A DNA stretch of 64,000 nt from Palaemon carinicauda (taxonomy: Eukaryota > Arthropoda > Malacostraca > Decapoda > Palaemonidae), in contig NC_090728.1 in NCBI RefSeq assembly GCF_036898095.1, positions 94,420,281 through 94,484,280 on the forward strand. The letters run 5' to 3'. This document shows positions 10,842 to 22,299 of the stretch, piece by piece (position 1 is the stretch's first letter; each line of letters starts with the position of its first letter). Both the position numbers and the translations under genes were made by a program. The notes beneath the pieces were generated by a model. That model made no database searches, was not told the origin of the DNA, and saw only the letters and a list, made by a program, of their open reading frames with translations.

Positions 10842-11465
10842 TTTATTTTTCCTAACATACTTACCGAGAGCTACTTTCTTAGGAGTTACCAGTAACCTCC
10901 TCTCTACCGACCAGAGTTTTGTGTAGTTTACCCCCAAACCGTTTTCTAAGGAGGCCTACCCCCGGCATTAAGGAATGTGCCCCGAGGGTAGGCTTATCGT
11001 AGGTCGATGTCCGGCCGGGTCAGCCTCATCAGTAAGTTCTATTGGATTAGCACAATGCTAGCAAGGGAAGAGAGGCACTCGGGGAAGGAAGGGAGGGCCA
11101 TTACCCGAAAGTAGTTCTCGGTAAGTATGTTAGGAAAAATAAAAAATTTTAAGTAATTCTTATTTTTCCTAACATACTTACCGAGAACTACTTTCTTAGG
11201 AGTTACTAGTAACCTCCTCTCTACCGACCAGAGTTTTGTGTAGTTTACCCCCCCCCCCCGCTTTCTAAGGAGGCCTACCCCCGGCATTAAGGAATGTGCC
11301 CCGAGGGTAGGCTTATTGTAGGTCGATATACGGCCGGGTCAGCCTCATCAGTAAGTTCTATTGGATTAGCACAATCCTAGCAAGGGAAGAGAGGCACTCG
11401 GGGAAGGAAGGGAGGGCCATTACCCGAAAGTAGTTCTCGGTAAGTATGTTAGGAAAAATAAAAAT
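10842..11465. repeat. Tandem pair of 3' inverted units beside DIRS-5
   Basis: Two units of 284 and 286 bp (10851-11134 and 11168-11453) are in direct tandem, 317 bp apart, with only a few differences. Each begins CCTAACATACTTACCGAG and ends with its inverse (CTCGGTAAGTATGTTAGG). Their left two-thirds are the reverse complement of the DIRS-5 leader (about 17480-17670). A run of 12 C is at 11248-11259 in unit 2. A 33-bp A/T-rich palindrome-like spacer lies between them. Confidence 0.85.
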
Positions 11466-11480
11466 TACTTAAAATTTTTG

Positions 11481-11525
11481 ATTTGTTCCAACACGAATAC
11501 TTACCTCGAACTACTTTCTTAGGAG
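11481..11525. repeat. Left inverted terminal repeat of DIRS-5
   Basis: The 45 bases starting ATTTGTTCCAACACGAATAC are the exact reverse complement of 17637-17681. Confidence 0.9.
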
Positions 11526-11843
11526 ACTTACACTTTTGGAGGCGGGAGTGCTATTCTGACCCCCTGACCCGGGACGTGGAGGCCAAGAGGCCCAGGGATA
11601 ACGGGACCTACTAGAAAACGGATGTGAGGGTAACTACACAAGAGTTCACGTTAGTGTCTAAGTACTCACCCTTTGAAAAACTTCTTCTGATGTTCCTTCC
11701 AGTAGCGTAGTCGTGAAGAAGGTGTTATCCAATGGTATCAGTTGGTAATCCCCGAAGAGGCTAGGAAGCAACTGGGTAGGAGGAAGGAAACCGCACTTGT
11801 GCCTACCGGTTGCTAGCCTTGATTGCGCCTGGGGCTTTTACCG
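11526..11843 (-). other. 3' UTR of DIRS-5
   Basis: About 320 bp lie between the recombinase stop and the left terminal repeat. No coding or RNA signal is seen. Confidence 0.5.
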
Positions 11844-12960
11844 TTACACCGCTTGGAGGGCGGAGATGACTGTTCCAATGGAGAACCCGTCTAAGGACTT
11901 CCTCGAGTAGTCCTTGAGGTAATGGGCAGTAAAGGTTGACTGGTTCGACCAAGTACCTGCTCGCAGGATCTGACCCACTGCCATGTTTTTCTCAAAGGCT
12001 AAGGAGGTGCTCAGGCCCCTGATGTCATGAGGTCGGGGGTTGCCTGGCACTGCTATGCCATCTTCCTTGTAGGCTCTGGCAATAACTTGTCTCAACCAGA
12101 AGGAAATGGTGTTCTTGGAAACTTGTTTCTTATTAATACCTGTGGATACGAAGAGGCTTTTGATGCCTGGGCGGAGATGAGCTGTTCTTTCCAGGTATTT
12201 TCTAATTGTCCGTACAGGGCATAATTTTAAATCTTCTGCATTACCCGTCCTAGGAATGGCAGGAATTGAGAAACCTTCTTACTTCGGATCCCAGACTGCT
12301 GAGTTCTGAGTCTTAGCCACAAAAGAAGGCACGAACTTGAAGGATACTTCTTTCCACCCCTTCGAATGAGAAACGTCATATGACAGACCATGCATCTCAC
12401 CCACTCTCTTAGCGGACGCCAAGGCCAGCAAGAAGACGGCCTTGAGGTTGAGATCTCTGTCCACGATATCCTTCAAAGGTTCAAAGGGGGGACGACACAA
12501 CATCTTCAGGACCTTGGCTAAGTCCCACTGGGGCACCCTACTCGCCTGTGGGGGGCAGGACTGCTCGAAACTCTTGACAAGCATCGCTATGTGTCTCGAG
12601 GCCCCCAGGTCGATGCCCTTCAGGAGGAAGACTTGGCCTAAGGCCGCCCGAACTCCTTTTATGGCTGGGATTGACATTCCCACCTTGTCTCTAAGAAACA
12701 CCAGAAAATCTGCTATGTCTGGGACAGAGGCCTTAAGAGGTTTAATGTGCCTCTCAGAGCACCACTTCGTGAAGGAGGCCCACTTAGCCTGGTAGACCGC
12801 GGCTGATGACTTTCTCAGGTATAGAGACATTCTCTTAGCCGTGGACGAAGAATATCCTTCTTTCTTCAGGAGCCGCTCGATAGTCTCCAGGCGTGAAGAC
12901 GTAGGGAGAGTGGGTTGTCGTGGAGCCTGAGAAAGTGAGGTTGATGCAGAAGGTCTGACC
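11844..12960 (-). pseudogene. Tyrosine recombinase of DIRS-5, one in-frame stop
   Basis: One frame runs from the RT overlap to 11844 with a single TAA at 12281-12279. Core-binding part: SRLETIERLLKKEGYSSSTA (about 12890), then VPDIADFLVFLRDK. Catalytic part: LALASAKRVGEMHGLS (Arg I), FVAKTQ (Lys), HDIRGLSTSLAF (HxxR intact) and FTAHYLKDYSRKSL (Tyr nucleophile). It would integrate the circular DNA intermediate by strand exchange. Apart from the TAA all catalytic positions are present. The same frame stays open upstream across the RT gene as far as 14467. Confidence 0.88.
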
Positions 12961-14976
12961 TGTCGGGCAGAGGCCACGGTGGTTGACTCGTTAGGTCTTT
13001 TAGATCCGCGAACCACTCTCTCTCCGGCCACCAGGGCGCTACCAAAGTCATCTTTAGGTTTCGGGCTGTCCTTACTCTGTTGAGCACTTGCCTTATCAAC
13101 GTGAAAGGGGGAAAAGCATACACATCTAGATTGTCCCACTTGTGCTGAAAAGCGTCTTCTAAGGCTGCTTTCGGGTCTGGCACAGGAGAGCAATATACGG
13201 GGAGTTGGGCGTTGAGTTTTGTTGCAAAGAGGTCCATCACCGGGGAACCCCAACGTTGGATGATGAGCTTGGCTACTTCCGGAAGAAGGGACCATTCTGT
13301 CCCTACTATCTGGCCCATTCTGCTGAGGCCGTCGGCCAGTACGTTTTTCTTCCCGGGAATGAACCTTGCTAACAACACCACTTGGTTCTCTTCTGCCCAA
13401 TCTAGAATTTCTATGGTGAGATCGCACAACTCCTTCGACTTCAAGCCTCCTTGTTTCTTTATGTATGCCACTACCGTGGCGTTGTCGCACATCAACGCCA
13501 CGGTGTTTCCCTTTAGTAGACTCGCGAAGTGTAGGCAAGCCTTCTGGACTGCCTTCAACTCCAGGACATTGATGTGGAGTTCTTTCTCCCCGTCCAACCA
13601 GGTCCCTCGTGCTGTTTCGTCGAGGAGATGGGCTCCCCACCCTTGGTTGGAGGCGGCTGTGAACAGTAGTAACTCGGGTGGATCGCTCCCGAAGGGCATC
13701 CCCTTGAGTGAGTTCGACCGGCAATGCCACCATTCCAGAGAGGGTCTCGTGTTCGGTCGGACTGGGATTAGAACTTGTTGTGAGTCCAGTTGGCACCAGA
13801 GGTTCTTCAGGTTCCATTGTATGGATCTGAGCCTTACCCTCCCTTGGGGAACCAGTTTCTCCAATGAGACCAGGTGACCTATCAGCTTCTGCCAGCCTTT
13901 CGCTCTCCTGGGACGCTTTGACAAGAACGGCTGAATGATATGCATGAGGTTTCTTATCCTGTCCTCCGAAGGGAAGGCTTTTCCTAGAATGGTATCTAAT
14001 GTCATTCCCAAGTAGTTCATTCTGGTGGATGGGGATAGGTTTGACTTCTTCGGGTTGATTACGATGCCCAGATCCTTGCAAAACTGGAGGAGTTTTCTCC
14101 CTTGCTCCTCCAAGAGGCCCTTTGAGGCGGAAAGAAGCAACCAGTCGTCCAGGTATCGGATGAGGCGAATGCCTCGTTCGTGAGCCCACACTGAGACAGT
14201 CGTGAAGACTCTCGTGAACACCTGGGGTGCTGTTGACAGTCCGAAGCAAAGGGTCCTTAATTGCAGGATCTGGGAACCCCATTTCACCCGGAGGAACTTT
14301 CGACTCGAGGGGTGGACCGGAATTTGGAAGTATGCGTCCTTGAGGTCTATGGTCATCATGTAATCTTTCTCCCTCAAGGACAGCAGGACTGACTTCGGAG
14401 TGTCCATTTTGAAGTCCGTCTTCTTGATGAATTTGTTGAGAGCCGACAGATCTATAACCGGTCTCCACCCCCCCCCCCCCCCCCCGTCGCTTTTTCTACC
14501 AGGAACAGGCAACTGTAGAAACCTGGCCCTGGGAGAAGAACTTCTTCCATGTCGCCCTTCTCTAACATGGAGGACACCTCCTCTTGAAGGGCGGTCCTCT
14601 TTAACGGGTCTCTGGGAGCTAGCCATTCCGCCCGGCTGGCCGGGATAAGAGGGGGTGGTTCTGTTAAGAACGGAAGTCTGTAGCCCTCCTTTAGTACGGA
14701 CACTGCCCAAGGCTCTGCTCCCTGAGCCTTCCATGCTTGCCAATGAAGTCTGAGGCATCCCCCAACCCGAGGCTTGGGCGGGGATAGGGGGCCTCCCACT
14801 CTATCTTCTTCTGGGGGAGCGGCCTGATCTGCCTCTCCTAGAGGCAGAGTAACCCGACCTGAAGGAGCTTGAGGGCGCTGGAGCTCCCCTGCGGGGGGGC
14901 TGAGGCGTTGCGGACCAGGAGGAAGAGGGAGCCTCTCTCCTCGTAGTGCTGGGAGAGGCTTGGGACGTTGCGGCAC
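12866..14976 (-). pseudogene. RT-RNase H-MT polyprotein of DIRS-5, frameshifted at a G tract
   Basis: The N-terminal part (14976-14486) reads WQAWKAQGAEPWAVSVLKEG and GFYSCLFLVEKATGG. A run of 18 C on the plus strand (14468-14485) then breaks the frame, and the RT continues: WRPVIDLSALNKFI, KDAYFQIPVHPSSRKFLRVK, LCFGLSTAPQVFTRVF, and RYLDDWLLLSAS with the catalytic LDD. RNase H: FTAASNQGWGAHL (first Asp replaced in this reading), HINVLELKAV, MCDNATVVAYI, and NVLADGLSRM. The DAM-like methyltransferase tail follows (VMDLFATKLNAQLPVYCSPV, YAFPPFTLIRQVL, LVAPWWPEREWF). Outside the G tract the frame is open for more than 600 codons. Confidence 0.87.
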
Positions 14977-17279
14977 TATCCGAGACGGACCTCTTGTAGG
15001 GCGGTCTCCTAGAAGGCGTAGGTCTGGGGATGTTAGACTCCTTCTTCTTCGAGACCTTCTCCATGATGGCCTCTAGTTCCTTCAGGGGAAACAAGGACTC
15101 TCCCCACAAGGGTAAGCTCCGTATGGCCCACGATTCCCTGTCTGGTACCTTCCGGGACACCTTCGTCAGTACGGTGTCTCTCTTACGGAGTACCCAGTTA
15201 GCCGTCAGGGCGAGCGACTGGTAAGTTAAAAACTTAAGGGTTTTACCCCCGGAGGTAATAAGGTCTCCCAGGAGGCCTTGCTGGTCAGGGTCTGCGGGGT
15301 CGAACGAGGCTTGTACCCCTACCAAAGTGGAAGCCCACCAGTCCAGCCAAGAGGAGACGTTCACTAAATCTCTCGACATTTCCTCCATCATGGAGGCCTC
15401 TGCTGGCGAGAAACAGACCGGGGCCGAAGAGGCCCTATCGTCTGAGACGCCCTGACTCAGGATGTCGATGGAAGACTCCACCTTACAGGGGCCTGGGCGA
15501 CGTCCCGCTGGCACATAAACCTTGCCTTGGGTTCTGAGGCCCTGGAGCAATTTCGAGGAACTCTGGGTTTTGGGGGCTTCGGCATTACTAACCACCACCT
15601 TGTCCACATACTCCTGCCCTAGGACCAGATCTCGGGGTAGAGGAAGGGCTAGAGACGTCTTAGGTTGGGTAGGAGTCTGCATAATTCTTAATAGGCTTGA
15701 CCTCCAGTAATCCTCGTCTGTAGCTGTAGGTTCCTCGATTTTGTGGTGTCTTCTGTCTGATAAGGCCAACCACCCTCCTATAGGCCGAGTCCTCCATTGG
15801 TGAACCCTCCCTTCCGTCAGCCGAGGTCTCGGCTTGGGGCCGGGGAGCTGGGTTACCGGGCACGCCGACTGGACGTCTAGCTCTTGGTGCCAGGGGCGCC
15901 GTCCTACCGAGGTACTGGATCTCATCTGCGGGGACGTCCGCACCAGGGGCCTGGGTTAACGCAGGCATCGCTGGTTCAGCGGGGACTCTCGTCCGCCCTA
16001 GGGCTCTGGGTGCCGAGGACGCGGTTCCCGTGGGCTGACCCGACAGCGGGAACCGTTCCTTCCGACCCGAAGGCCGCACCAGCTGGGCTGGTTCGGCCAG
16101 GCCGCCCGACGAGAAGCGCGTTTCCCCCCACTGGGCGGGGTGAACCGGAGGCTTCGAGGACTTATGCCTTCTTGTAAAGTCCTTCCTGCGAGCTAGGTCG
16201 CGAGGGTCAAGGTTGTGTTTTGAGGACGGCATCCTTGGCGAACACTCTCTGGACCGGCGGTCCGGGGAACAAAGCACCTTTGAGTTCCGGGGTACGAAGA
16301 CCCAGTCGCCATCAGGAGACCTACTCCTCCTATACTTACGCCCTGGGGAGCGGGAGCGCTTGCTACTATACCGGGAGCGCGACCTTGAACGGGAACGCTT
16401 GCTCCTGGACCGCTCCCTCCGACGACGGTGTTTTACCCTGACTTCCTCCGACGACGAGAAATAAACATCCGACGAACCCGACGACACTGTGCTTATCGCA
16501 TGTCGGCCGGTAGCGAGGACTGCGGGGGACTTCTTGGGACGTTGAGTGCCCGAGGTCGACGGCTGGAGGAAATCTTCGGGGACTTCCGTGAGGGGGGCCG
16601 GGAACGATTCAAAGCGTTCCATGCCAGGGAGCCAGGGGTCCAGGGCCACTTCCATTCTTAAGGGTGACCTACCCAGCGTCTTCGGAAGCCTCCAACCGAA
16701 GGCATCATTACCCGAAGGTCGTAACTTCTTCTGGTTGTCTCGGCCTAACGAAGACCCAGAAGCACAGGCCCACGAGGGCGGCGAAGATACAGACAATGCG
16801 TTACTACCCCACAAGGGGTCATCGGAGGACGCGTGCCCCCCGAGCACAAGGGCCGACTCTCCGGACGCACTACTGGGTTCTTCACTAGCCCTAGAAGGGC
16901 CCGCAATCGGCACTGCACTTTCACTAGGTTCCTGGGGAAGGGCGCCTTGTTCTTTCTCTAAGCCAGACTTACCTCGTCCCCTACTCTGTGTAGGGGACGG
17001 CGAAACAGAGGCCCCGTCGGACCGCTCACTGGGTGATGGTAGCGGCGAAGTAACACTAGCTTTCCTGGGGGAACGTTTCGCTGATTTTCTCTTTTTCGTA
17101 CCGTACCGTACCCACTAGATATCGCTCCAGTCTACACACTCGGGGCACGTATCTGCTGACGAACAAACCCTTCCCCTACAGGAGGAGCAAAGGGAGTGAG
17201 GATCCACTTCAGGCTTGGAGAGGAACGCTCCACACGATTTACCGGCTCTAGGCCCCGGACAACGGCGGATTTGCTCCAT
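14801..17279 (-). pseudogene. Gag-like ORF1 of DIRS-5, stop and frameshift
   Basis: It starts at ATG 17279 (MEQIRRCPGP). The zinc-ribbon-like CSSC...CPEC lies at residues 31-48. A TAG at 17117-17115 (codon 55) breaks it. The same frame then continues as VRYGTKKRKSAKRSPRK through an SR-rich block (16440-16320; RSKRSRSRSRSRYSSKRSR). It shifts frame near 15750 into the conserved core (WLDWWASTLVGVQ, TANWVLRKRDTVL) and ends basic (RRGRSGRSPRRR) at 14801. The stop lies four codons from the different stop in DIRS-1. A nucleic-acid-binding ORF1 role is inferred from composition and place. Confidence 0.78.
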
Positions 17280-17636
17280 AATGTACACAACGCAAGACAC
17301 AAGCACGAAGGGAATCAATGAAAACACTGGGTAAGCACACGGGTGGAAGGTGAACACACAGGAACACCCGGGAAAAGTAAACTGGAAAACACGTTACCAC
17401 GCGGGGAACACATGGGGCCCTAGAACGCACACAAAGGATCGATAGAGAACGAGGGCGACGTGTTTACACGTCGCGACCAGAGAACTTACTGATGAGGCTG
17501 ACCCGGCCGGACATCGACCTACGATAAGCCTACCCTTGGGGCACATTCCTTAATGCCGGGGGTAGGCCTCCTTAGAAAACGGGGTGGGGGGTAAACTACA
17601 CAAAACTCTGGTCGGTAGAGAGGAGGTTACTGGTAA

Positions 17637-17681
17637 CTCCTAAGAAAGTAGTTCGAGGTAAGTATTCGTGTTGGAACAAAT
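17637..17681. repeat. Right inverted terminal repeat of DIRS-5
   Basis: It is the exact inverse of 11481-11525. It starts the 5' leader, which runs to the gag ATG at 17279. Confidence 0.9.
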
Positions 17682-18246
17682 TACATATTTTCTTTACATG
17701 TATGTTCAAATTTCACATCACATGTACGCTCATCCTCATTAATTTTAAATAAATGTATAATGGTTTTTATGCGTCTTATTTCGCCCTAAAACATTATAAT
17801 AAAGATATGTGAGTGTATTTTTCTACCCTTCTTCTGCATGATGTGTTAAACAATAATACTACCTTTGTTCCTACGCTTATGCAAACCTTTCCAGCGAAAT
17901 GCAACTTGTCCCGACACTTGATACAAACTCAGGCTATCGACATGCAATGAGACCTGCATGTCCTCTTTGACTACTGGGTGGGTTCAGTATAACATGCAAC
18001 TTCGAGACTTTTCCCGAGTCTGGCCTGTCTCTTCCCTGTAGGGGACAGGAAGCACTAACATTCTACATGTTAAGCGGATATGACTATAACGGTGTTGTCA
18101 TAGGTCTCTTAGGTCCTAATGACCAAGGAAATATTGTCTGGAAGTCGAAGGCACAACTGGGAAATCCACGATACATTAATGCTCTGGTAAACTTCCATTA
18201 GGACGACATGGCCTAAGCCCAAAAAACGTATTTTGAGCGACGCGAA
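17682..18246. other. Gene-free stretch with a weak DIRS-end resemblance
   Basis: No coding signal. At about 17908 the sequence TTGTCCCGACACTTGATACA resembles the terminal repeat of lineage B (TTGTTCCGACACATATACAA at about 6667). It may therefore be an old DIRS 3' end on the minus strand, possibly belonging to DIRS-6. At 18191-18240 a half-copy of the next inverted-repeat family appears. Confidence 0.3.
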
Positions 18247-18734
18247 AAATCTATTTTTGGGTGAGATAGCCATGTCGTCTTGATGGACCCACCCTCCTTT
18301 CTATGAAAGGCCTTAGCAGGCTCCCTCCCTATCTTACTGTATCTGGAGGTACTGGCCGAACGCTAAAAGGAATGAAGATGGCGGGCGGATGCTACGTCAT
18401 CCAAGATGGCGACGGGGTTGACGTCATCCCAGTGCCCATAACAGTAACGAAGGAGGAGAACTTTGTAACGGCTCCTCACCAATCTTGCCACTTCTTCCCC
18501 CTCAAAGCGTAAACGCTATATGGGGTGCAGATAGCTATGTGGCGTGTCAAGAATACATCCCGTTATTATGCGATATCCTAAAAAGTAACTTTAGGGATAT
18601 TCGCGCCAGAAGTTAGAATTCTGGAGACCTTAGTTTAATTCTCTGGGAATATCCACTGTAGTCAAATATACCCTAGGAAGCTACTGAAGGAACCTTCCAT
18701 CAGGACGACATGGCTATCTCACCCAAAAATAGAT

Positions 18735-18737
<3 letters not shown>
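18247..18737. mobile_element. Non-autonomous inverted-repeat element (MITE-like)
   Basis: The 41-bp ends 18247-18287 (AAATCTATTTTTGGGTGAGA) and 18697-18737 are inverted with one mismatch. About 410 bp lie between, with no open frame of note. The right end runs directly into an (AT)n tract, so no clean target duplication can be read. A related end occurs at about 62730. The superfamily is not identified. Confidence 0.6.
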
Positions 18738-19439
<702 letters not shown>

Positions 19440-19746
19440 TTAACCCTTTTACCCCCAGGCTATTTGGAAATTTCAAACCCTTAACCCCCAGGGGGTTATT
19501 TTTTTCCCAGCACATTTTGCAGTATTTTTTTTAAATTGCTTTAAAAGCCTTAATTTTTGTCATAGAGAGGTCAGGTTGGTCTCATTCTCTTGGAAAATGC
19601 CTGAATTTTTTCAAAAAATTATCAAAAATATGAAAAAAAACATTTTTATAGCATTTTTTTGCAAGGACGTACCGGTACGTCCATGGGGTTAAAGGGATGG
19701 CTTTTGTGAAACGTACCAGTACGTCCTTTGGGGGTAAAAGGGTTAA
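19440..19746. mobile_element. piggyBac-type MITE with TTAA target duplication
   Basis: The 307-bp element has ends TTAACCCTTTTACCCCC (19440) and GGGGGTAAAAGGGTTAA (ending 19746). TTAA flanks both sides and the inverted ends start with CCC, both hallmarks of piggyBac insertion. There is no transposase. Inside are an 18-nt perfect palindrome centred on ACCGGT (19665-19682) and a near copy (19711-19726). Confidence 0.8.
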
Positions 19747-19984
19747 TGGACACAGTTAAGTGAAACACTATTTCTATCAAAATCGAGTTTATTTCAAATA
19801 TAGCTGTAACTTTTTACCACAGTAGTATATGGATATACGGTGTACAGCGAGAGCTAGGACGTGCTGGGTGGAGAGAGAGGCAAGTGGTGCGATGCACGCA
19901 CAGTGTAAAAGAGCATGGGCTGATTATACTGTATGTATACATGGTCAGTCTCTAGGGAATTATCCTGCTAGATAGGGCAATATT
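19747..19984. other. Gene-free spacer
   Basis: No coding or repeat feature that I can support. Confidence 0.4.
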
Positions 19985-20009
19985 ACTGTTCTTTGCCTCT
20001 GCCATTCAG

Positions 20010-20880
20010 AAGTGGCATTTAAACCTTTAAAATCCTAAATTGGAAAGATAGGAATCTGGAATCAGGTACGGATGGAATCTGAGGTTTCGCGACAAAATCT
20101 GGAAGGAAGGAGAGAGAAACCTGCCTCCACCTCTTGAATGGATGATGTTGAAGGAAAGCCCAAGCAGCTCGTTAACAGGTTTAGTCAAAGATAAAGGGGG
20201 GAGGACAACCGTTTTTATGGTGGTCGCTCTCCGAACTCTGAAGCTTACCTCAACAATTTGTAGGGTGACCTCTTTAATGAATGTAACAACTTTCCCATCT
20301 TCCACGAAGGAAAGCTCACCTGAACTGGAAGGCAGGTCTGCTCAAAACTCCTGATTAGTATAGAAATTTCCTCCAAGGAAGAAATATCTATTCCATTTAT
20401 TCTAAAGACTTGGCTCAAAGCCGAGCGATAGCCTTTGACCGCTGAAATAGAAGTTTCTCCTTTAAGAGGTAGTACAGAAAGTCAGCAATTAGAGGTACAG
20501 AGTCTCTGAGAGGGAGATACCCCTCCCACGACACCAACCACAGAAGAGGGCCCACTTGGCTTGGAATACAACTGGCGAGGATTGGCGGAGGTAGCCAGGC
20601 ATCTGCTGCACTATCTCTCGAGAGAAGCCTTTCTCAGAGAAGAGATGCAGATTATTTTCCATGTGTGAAGATAAAGGGATCCCGGTGCATTGTGGAAAAT
20701 CCTGGAGTGAGGCTGACGTAGAAGGTTGTGGGGAGTTTGCAACTCTCTCGGAGTCTCTGTTAGGAGGTGTACAAGGTCAGGGTATTACTCCATGCGTGGC
20801 CATCTTGGAGCTACCAACATAAACAACAGGTTGAGAGTGTCCCTGACTCAACCGAGGACTCTTCGATTTAGACAGAAGAG
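20010..20880 (-). pseudogene. Tyrosine recombinase remnant of DIRS-6
   Basis: The 20305-20027 reading contains a degenerate core (LTKPVNELLGLSFNIIHSRG) that aligns with SAKRVGEMHGLSYDVSHSKG of DIRS-5. The Arg I position is changed. The 20380-20700 part matches the N-terminal recombinase stretch of DIRS-2 at the DNA level. The C-terminal HxxR and Tyr boxes are absent. Confidence 0.6.
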
Positions 20881-22260
20881 CAAACGCACTAAGACTATCC
20901 CACGAGTGCTGAAACACACCCTCGAACGCTACTTCTCACTCTGGAATGGGAGAGCATTAGATCAGGAGCTTTTAGTTAAAAGATGTTGCAATGAGGTTTT
21001 TCGCTAGAGAAAATCCCAAAAATTCAAAATCTCCACTGCTACTGAAGACCACTACAAAATGACAACTTGGGTCTTCCTGCTCAACTTATCTGCTACCAAG
21101 TTCATCTTCCCTGGGATGAAGCGGGCTGGAAAGTGTAATTGCATTGTCCTCTGCCCAGTCGAGTCTCTCTGCTGCTAGATAGCACAGCTGCAGATACAGT
21201 ACATAGAACCTCCTTGTTTGTTGAAGTAGTACACCACAGTGGTGTTGTCGCTCATCAACACAATTGAGTCACCTGCTAAAAGAGGCCAAACTCTTGGAGA
21301 GTTAAGAAGGCTGTTCTTTTCTCCAAGATATTTATGTGGTACAGCAATCTTCCTTTGTCCAGGAGCCAGATATCATGTGTAAGTCTAAGTGGGCTCCCCA
21401 CCCATCTGGAAGCGTCTGAAAAAATAAGGAACTCCGGAGCAAGCAGCAAGAGCGGTTATCCTTGTAAAAGGTTTTCTTCCTCCAACAACCATCTGAGGTC
21501 CCTTTTGGATTCTTCTCCTAACCTTACGGGACAGAATGAGTTGTCAAGATGTTGCATCCATGCTGACTTTAGCTTTCATTGAAGAGATCTTAGGCACGAT
21601 CTGCCTACTGACACCAACTTCTCTAGAGACGTCATGTCCCAGGAGACTGCTACTGGTGAGCTAAGAGAATCGACTGTTGCAGGTAAAGAAGAGCTGCCTT
21701 CCGCAAACATGACAATCTTTTTCGAAGGAAAAACTCTTCCTAGGACAATATAGATGTCCATCCCTAGATATACTATCTTCTGCATCGGTGACAGGACAGA
21801 CTTCTACCAATTTATCATAACTACCAGGTCCTCACAAAACGATAGAACCCTATCTCTAAAGAGAATGAGTTCCTCTTCTGATTTTGCCAGAATCAACCAA
21901 TCGTCCAGGCAGTGGAGCAGGCAGATCCCGCTGGCGTGAACCACCAATGAGATTAGTTTGAAGACTCTCGTGAAGACCTTTGGCGCCGTCGACATGCCAA
22001 AAAAGGAGAACCTTGAATTGAAGGACCTTTACTGCTACCAATACCCAGAGATACTTCCTGGAGGAAGATTGAACTGGGATCTGAAAGTAAGCATCTCTCA
22101 AATCCAAGGACATAATTTAATCCTGCAGTCTTATTGCTTGCAATACTGTGGCCACTGTCTACATCTTGAATGGTGTTTAGAGGATGAAGCTGTTGAAAGC
22201 GGAGGTTGATAATGAAGTTGTTGAGAGCCAAGGTTGATAACCGGTCTCCAACCTCCAAAC
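20880..22260 (-). pseudogene. RT-RNase H remnant of DIRS-6
   Basis: The recognisable RT pieces are MSLDLRDAYFQIPVQSSSRK (22113), MSTAPKVFTRVF (21995) and CLDDWLILAKSEEEL (YxDD region, with Cys for Tyr). Next come VYLGMDIYIVLGRVFPSKK (21785) and LRSLQ. RNase H is only a trace (21600-20880). Several frameshifts break it. Confidence 0.7.
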
Positions 22261-22299
22261 GCCATCCTTACAAGAATGAGTCAAAAGAAGAAGTCTGAG

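Larger units (their letters stand above)
11481..17681 (-). mobile_element. DIRS-like copy DIRS-5 (lineage A), full length
   Basis: The 6.2-kb element is bounded by a perfect 45-bp inverted terminal repeat (11481-11525 and 17637-17681). Minus-strand order: leader, gag-like gene (17279-14801), RT-RNase H-MT (14976-12866), tyrosine recombinase (to 11844), and a 3' UTR. This gene order and the inverted ends are those of DIRS elements, not of LTR or LINE elements. The identical ends suggest a fairly recent insertion, yet it carries a gag stop, a gag frameshift, a G-tract frameshift in RT and one stop in the recombinase. Confidence 0.88.

Noticed and set aside
10851..11453. Two tandem units with inverted ends, considered as a CRISPR-like or satellite array
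   Set aside because: Only two units of about 285 bp with no spacers, in a eukaryotic DIRS context; explained better as DIRS terminal units.
14801..17279. Programmed readthrough of the gag TAG in DIRS-5
   Set aside because: The related copy has a sense codon there and a different stop nearby, so independent mutation is the simpler reading.
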